Of a stretch of DNA of 5,757 nt, positions 5,263 through 5,757 are shown one piece after another. The stretch is from an uncultured bacterium. Its GTDB lineage: Bacteria; Actinomycetota; Coriobacteriia; Coriobacteriales; Coriobacteriaceae. Each line of letters starts with the position of its first letter. Position 1 is the stretch's first letter. The stretch covers positions 1-5,757 of the forward strand of contig CAJMRP010000125.1 of assembly GCA_905215765.1 (NCBI GenBank). The letters run 5' to 3'. Made by a program: the position numbers and the translations under genes. The notes beneath the pieces are model-generated. The model searched no databases. It was not told where the DNA came from and saw nothing but the letters and a program-made list of their open reading frames with translations.

Positions 5263-5289
5263 GGCGTCAGGCACCCTACGCCTGACGCC
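5263..5289 (-). terminator. Perfect 10-bp hairpin downstream of the minus-strand gene
   Basis: GGCGTCAGGC (5263-5272) and GCCTGACGCC (5280-5289) form a perfect stem around a seven-base loop. It lies about 75 nt after the minus-strand stop codon, so it may end that transcript. No T run follows on the minus strand, so termination is only a guess; it may belong to the repeat block. Confidence 0.4.
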
Positions 5290-5363
5290 TCCCCTTCCAG
5301 GCCTTCCGTGCTCTCTGTGTTTCTGCCTTGGCGCCCTCCTTTCCCCGCCCTGGGAGAAAAGAG

Positions 5364-5757
5364 CTAGCAGAATTCCAATTCTCCCTGGAAGCCATGGGGT
5401 TGCAGAGGGAGGCGGACGCCGAACTCCCGTCCGCTCCCCTGGAAGCGGTCGGCGTAGGCAGGAGAATCGGCGGCATAGAGTTCCAAGTGATTCTCCCCCT
5501 TTTTGACCAGTCCCCGTAGGTCGAAGCAGGCATTTGGGCCGCATTCCCAAGGAAGGGGCGTGCCATTGACCACCAGTCGGAGGCAATCTCCGCATTGGAG
5601 GACCCGAAGCACGTGGATTTCCTCTGGATTTGAACAGACCCATGTAGTCACGTATCGATATTCGCCGCAGGCTCGGGTAAGATTTTCCTCCTGTAGCAGA
5701 TTCACGGGGGCGCTCTTTTGTCGCAGGAGTGTGAACTCCTTTTCGGTGACCTCCCTA
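5364..5757 (-). CDS. C-terminal part of a probable glycoside hydrolase (beta-sandwich/jelly-roll domain), 5' end beyond the window
   Basis: The frame is open from the right edge to a TAG at 5364-5366, giving 130 residues; the GTG at 5703-5705 is internal because the frame continues upstream of it in coding style. The pattern YRYVTTWVCSNPEEIHVLRVL, then CLRLVVNGTPLPWECGPNACFDLRGLVKKGENHLELYAAD, is what is seen in sugar-binding jelly-roll domains of GH2-like and rhamnosidase-like enzymes: a strand pair, a V-N-G turn, a short insert, then FDL..L..GEN.LE. Catalytic domains would lie outside the window, so no substrate can be given. It sits on the far side of the chimeric junction and probably belongs to the foreign organism. 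Alternative: a non-enzymatic carbohydrate-binding domain. Confidence 0.5.
   Translation of the reverse strand, partial: REVTEKEFTLLRQKSAPVNLLQEENLTRACGEYRYVTTWVCSNPEEIHVLRVLQCGDCLRLVVNGTPLPWECGPNACFDLRGLVKKGENHLELYAADSPAYADRFQGSGREFGVRLPLQPHGFQGELEFC

Larger units (their letters stand above)
4986..5363. other. Gene-free stretch: AT-rich segment then GC-rich repeat block
   Basis: I see no gene here. Bases 4984-5030 are strongly AT-rich, with a small ATCTAT/ATAGAT inverted repeat (4990-5007), and contrast with everything around them. GCCTTCGAAGGC at 5047-5058 is a perfect 12-bp palindrome. From about 5087 to 5262 runs a degenerate repeat block, then a perfect hairpin (5263-5289), then a pyrimidine-rich stretch up to the stop of the minus-strand gene. 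Open frames across it have no family resemblance. Confidence 0.6.

Noticed and set aside
5086..5367. A coding gene with heptad-like repeats on the plus strand
   Set aside because: No ribosome binding site or family match. The same DNA repeats contain hairpins, and the frame becomes low-complexity Pro/Ser-rich after 5270.
1..5757. tRNA or rRNA genes, insertion-sequence ends
   Set aside because: No cloverleaf-like arms with the GTTCRA motif, no rRNA signatures and no transposase were seen by eye; a tRNA scan was not possible.

Overview
The left four fifths of the window (about 1-4657) read as a GC-rich bacterial chromosome with tightly packed housekeeping genes. They strongly favour CGC for arginine and GGC/GGT for glycine, and have AAAGGA/GGAG-type ribosome binding sites. 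Gene content and protein style suggest a gut Coriobacteriia (Actinomycetota), most likely Collinsella or a close relative. The genus is inferred from remembered family resemblance, not a search.

Layout: (1) The end of a histidine-biosynthesis operon on the + strand: hisF (5' end cut by the window edge), hisI starting directly on the hisF stop, then hisE. (2) A convergent minus-strand PHP-family phosphoesterase (1001-1912), probably the histidinol-phosphatase of the same pathway. (3) A 331-nt divergent intergenic region with a long, near-perfect inverted repeat (arms 2043-2065 and 2085-2107). (4) A + strand cluster of a stand-alone LarC2-type nickel-cofactor protein, a YfcE-type metallophosphoesterase and a two-domain MazG, closed by a textbook intrinsic terminator (4209-4250). 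(5) A leader with a candidate promoter and an 11-nt direct repeat, leading into enolase (eno, start 4388).

Enolase stops matching its family after residue 90. The reading frame continues without a stop into the last ~75 residues of an OmpP1/FadL-type outer-membrane beta-barrel (4658-4885) and ends in the Phe typical of such proteins. Arginine and glycine codon choice changes at the same place. A Gram-positive glycolytic enzyme fused to an outer-membrane barrel end makes no biological sense, so the simplest reading is a chimeric join, probably a metagenome assembly error, near 4658. Everything after it (4658-5757) probably comes from another, Gram-negative, organism. That part holds two hairpins after the barrel gene, an AT-rich stretch, a gene-free block of degenerate repeats with 21-nt periodicity (about 5087-5262), a perfect 10-bp hairpin, and on the minus strand the C-terminal part of what looks like a glycoside-hydrolase beta-sandwich domain running off the right edge.

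Functionally, HisF, HisI and HisE act in the middle and early steps of histidine synthesis, and the PHP enzyme would do the penultimate phosphatase step. The larC2-yfcE-mazG cluster combines cofactor, phosphoesterase and nucleotide-housekeeping functions, with no evident shared pathway. I see no convincing new multi-gene system. The observations most worth following up are the chimeric junction, the large inverted repeat between the divergent genes, the LarC2-only protein and the repeat-rich block near the right end.
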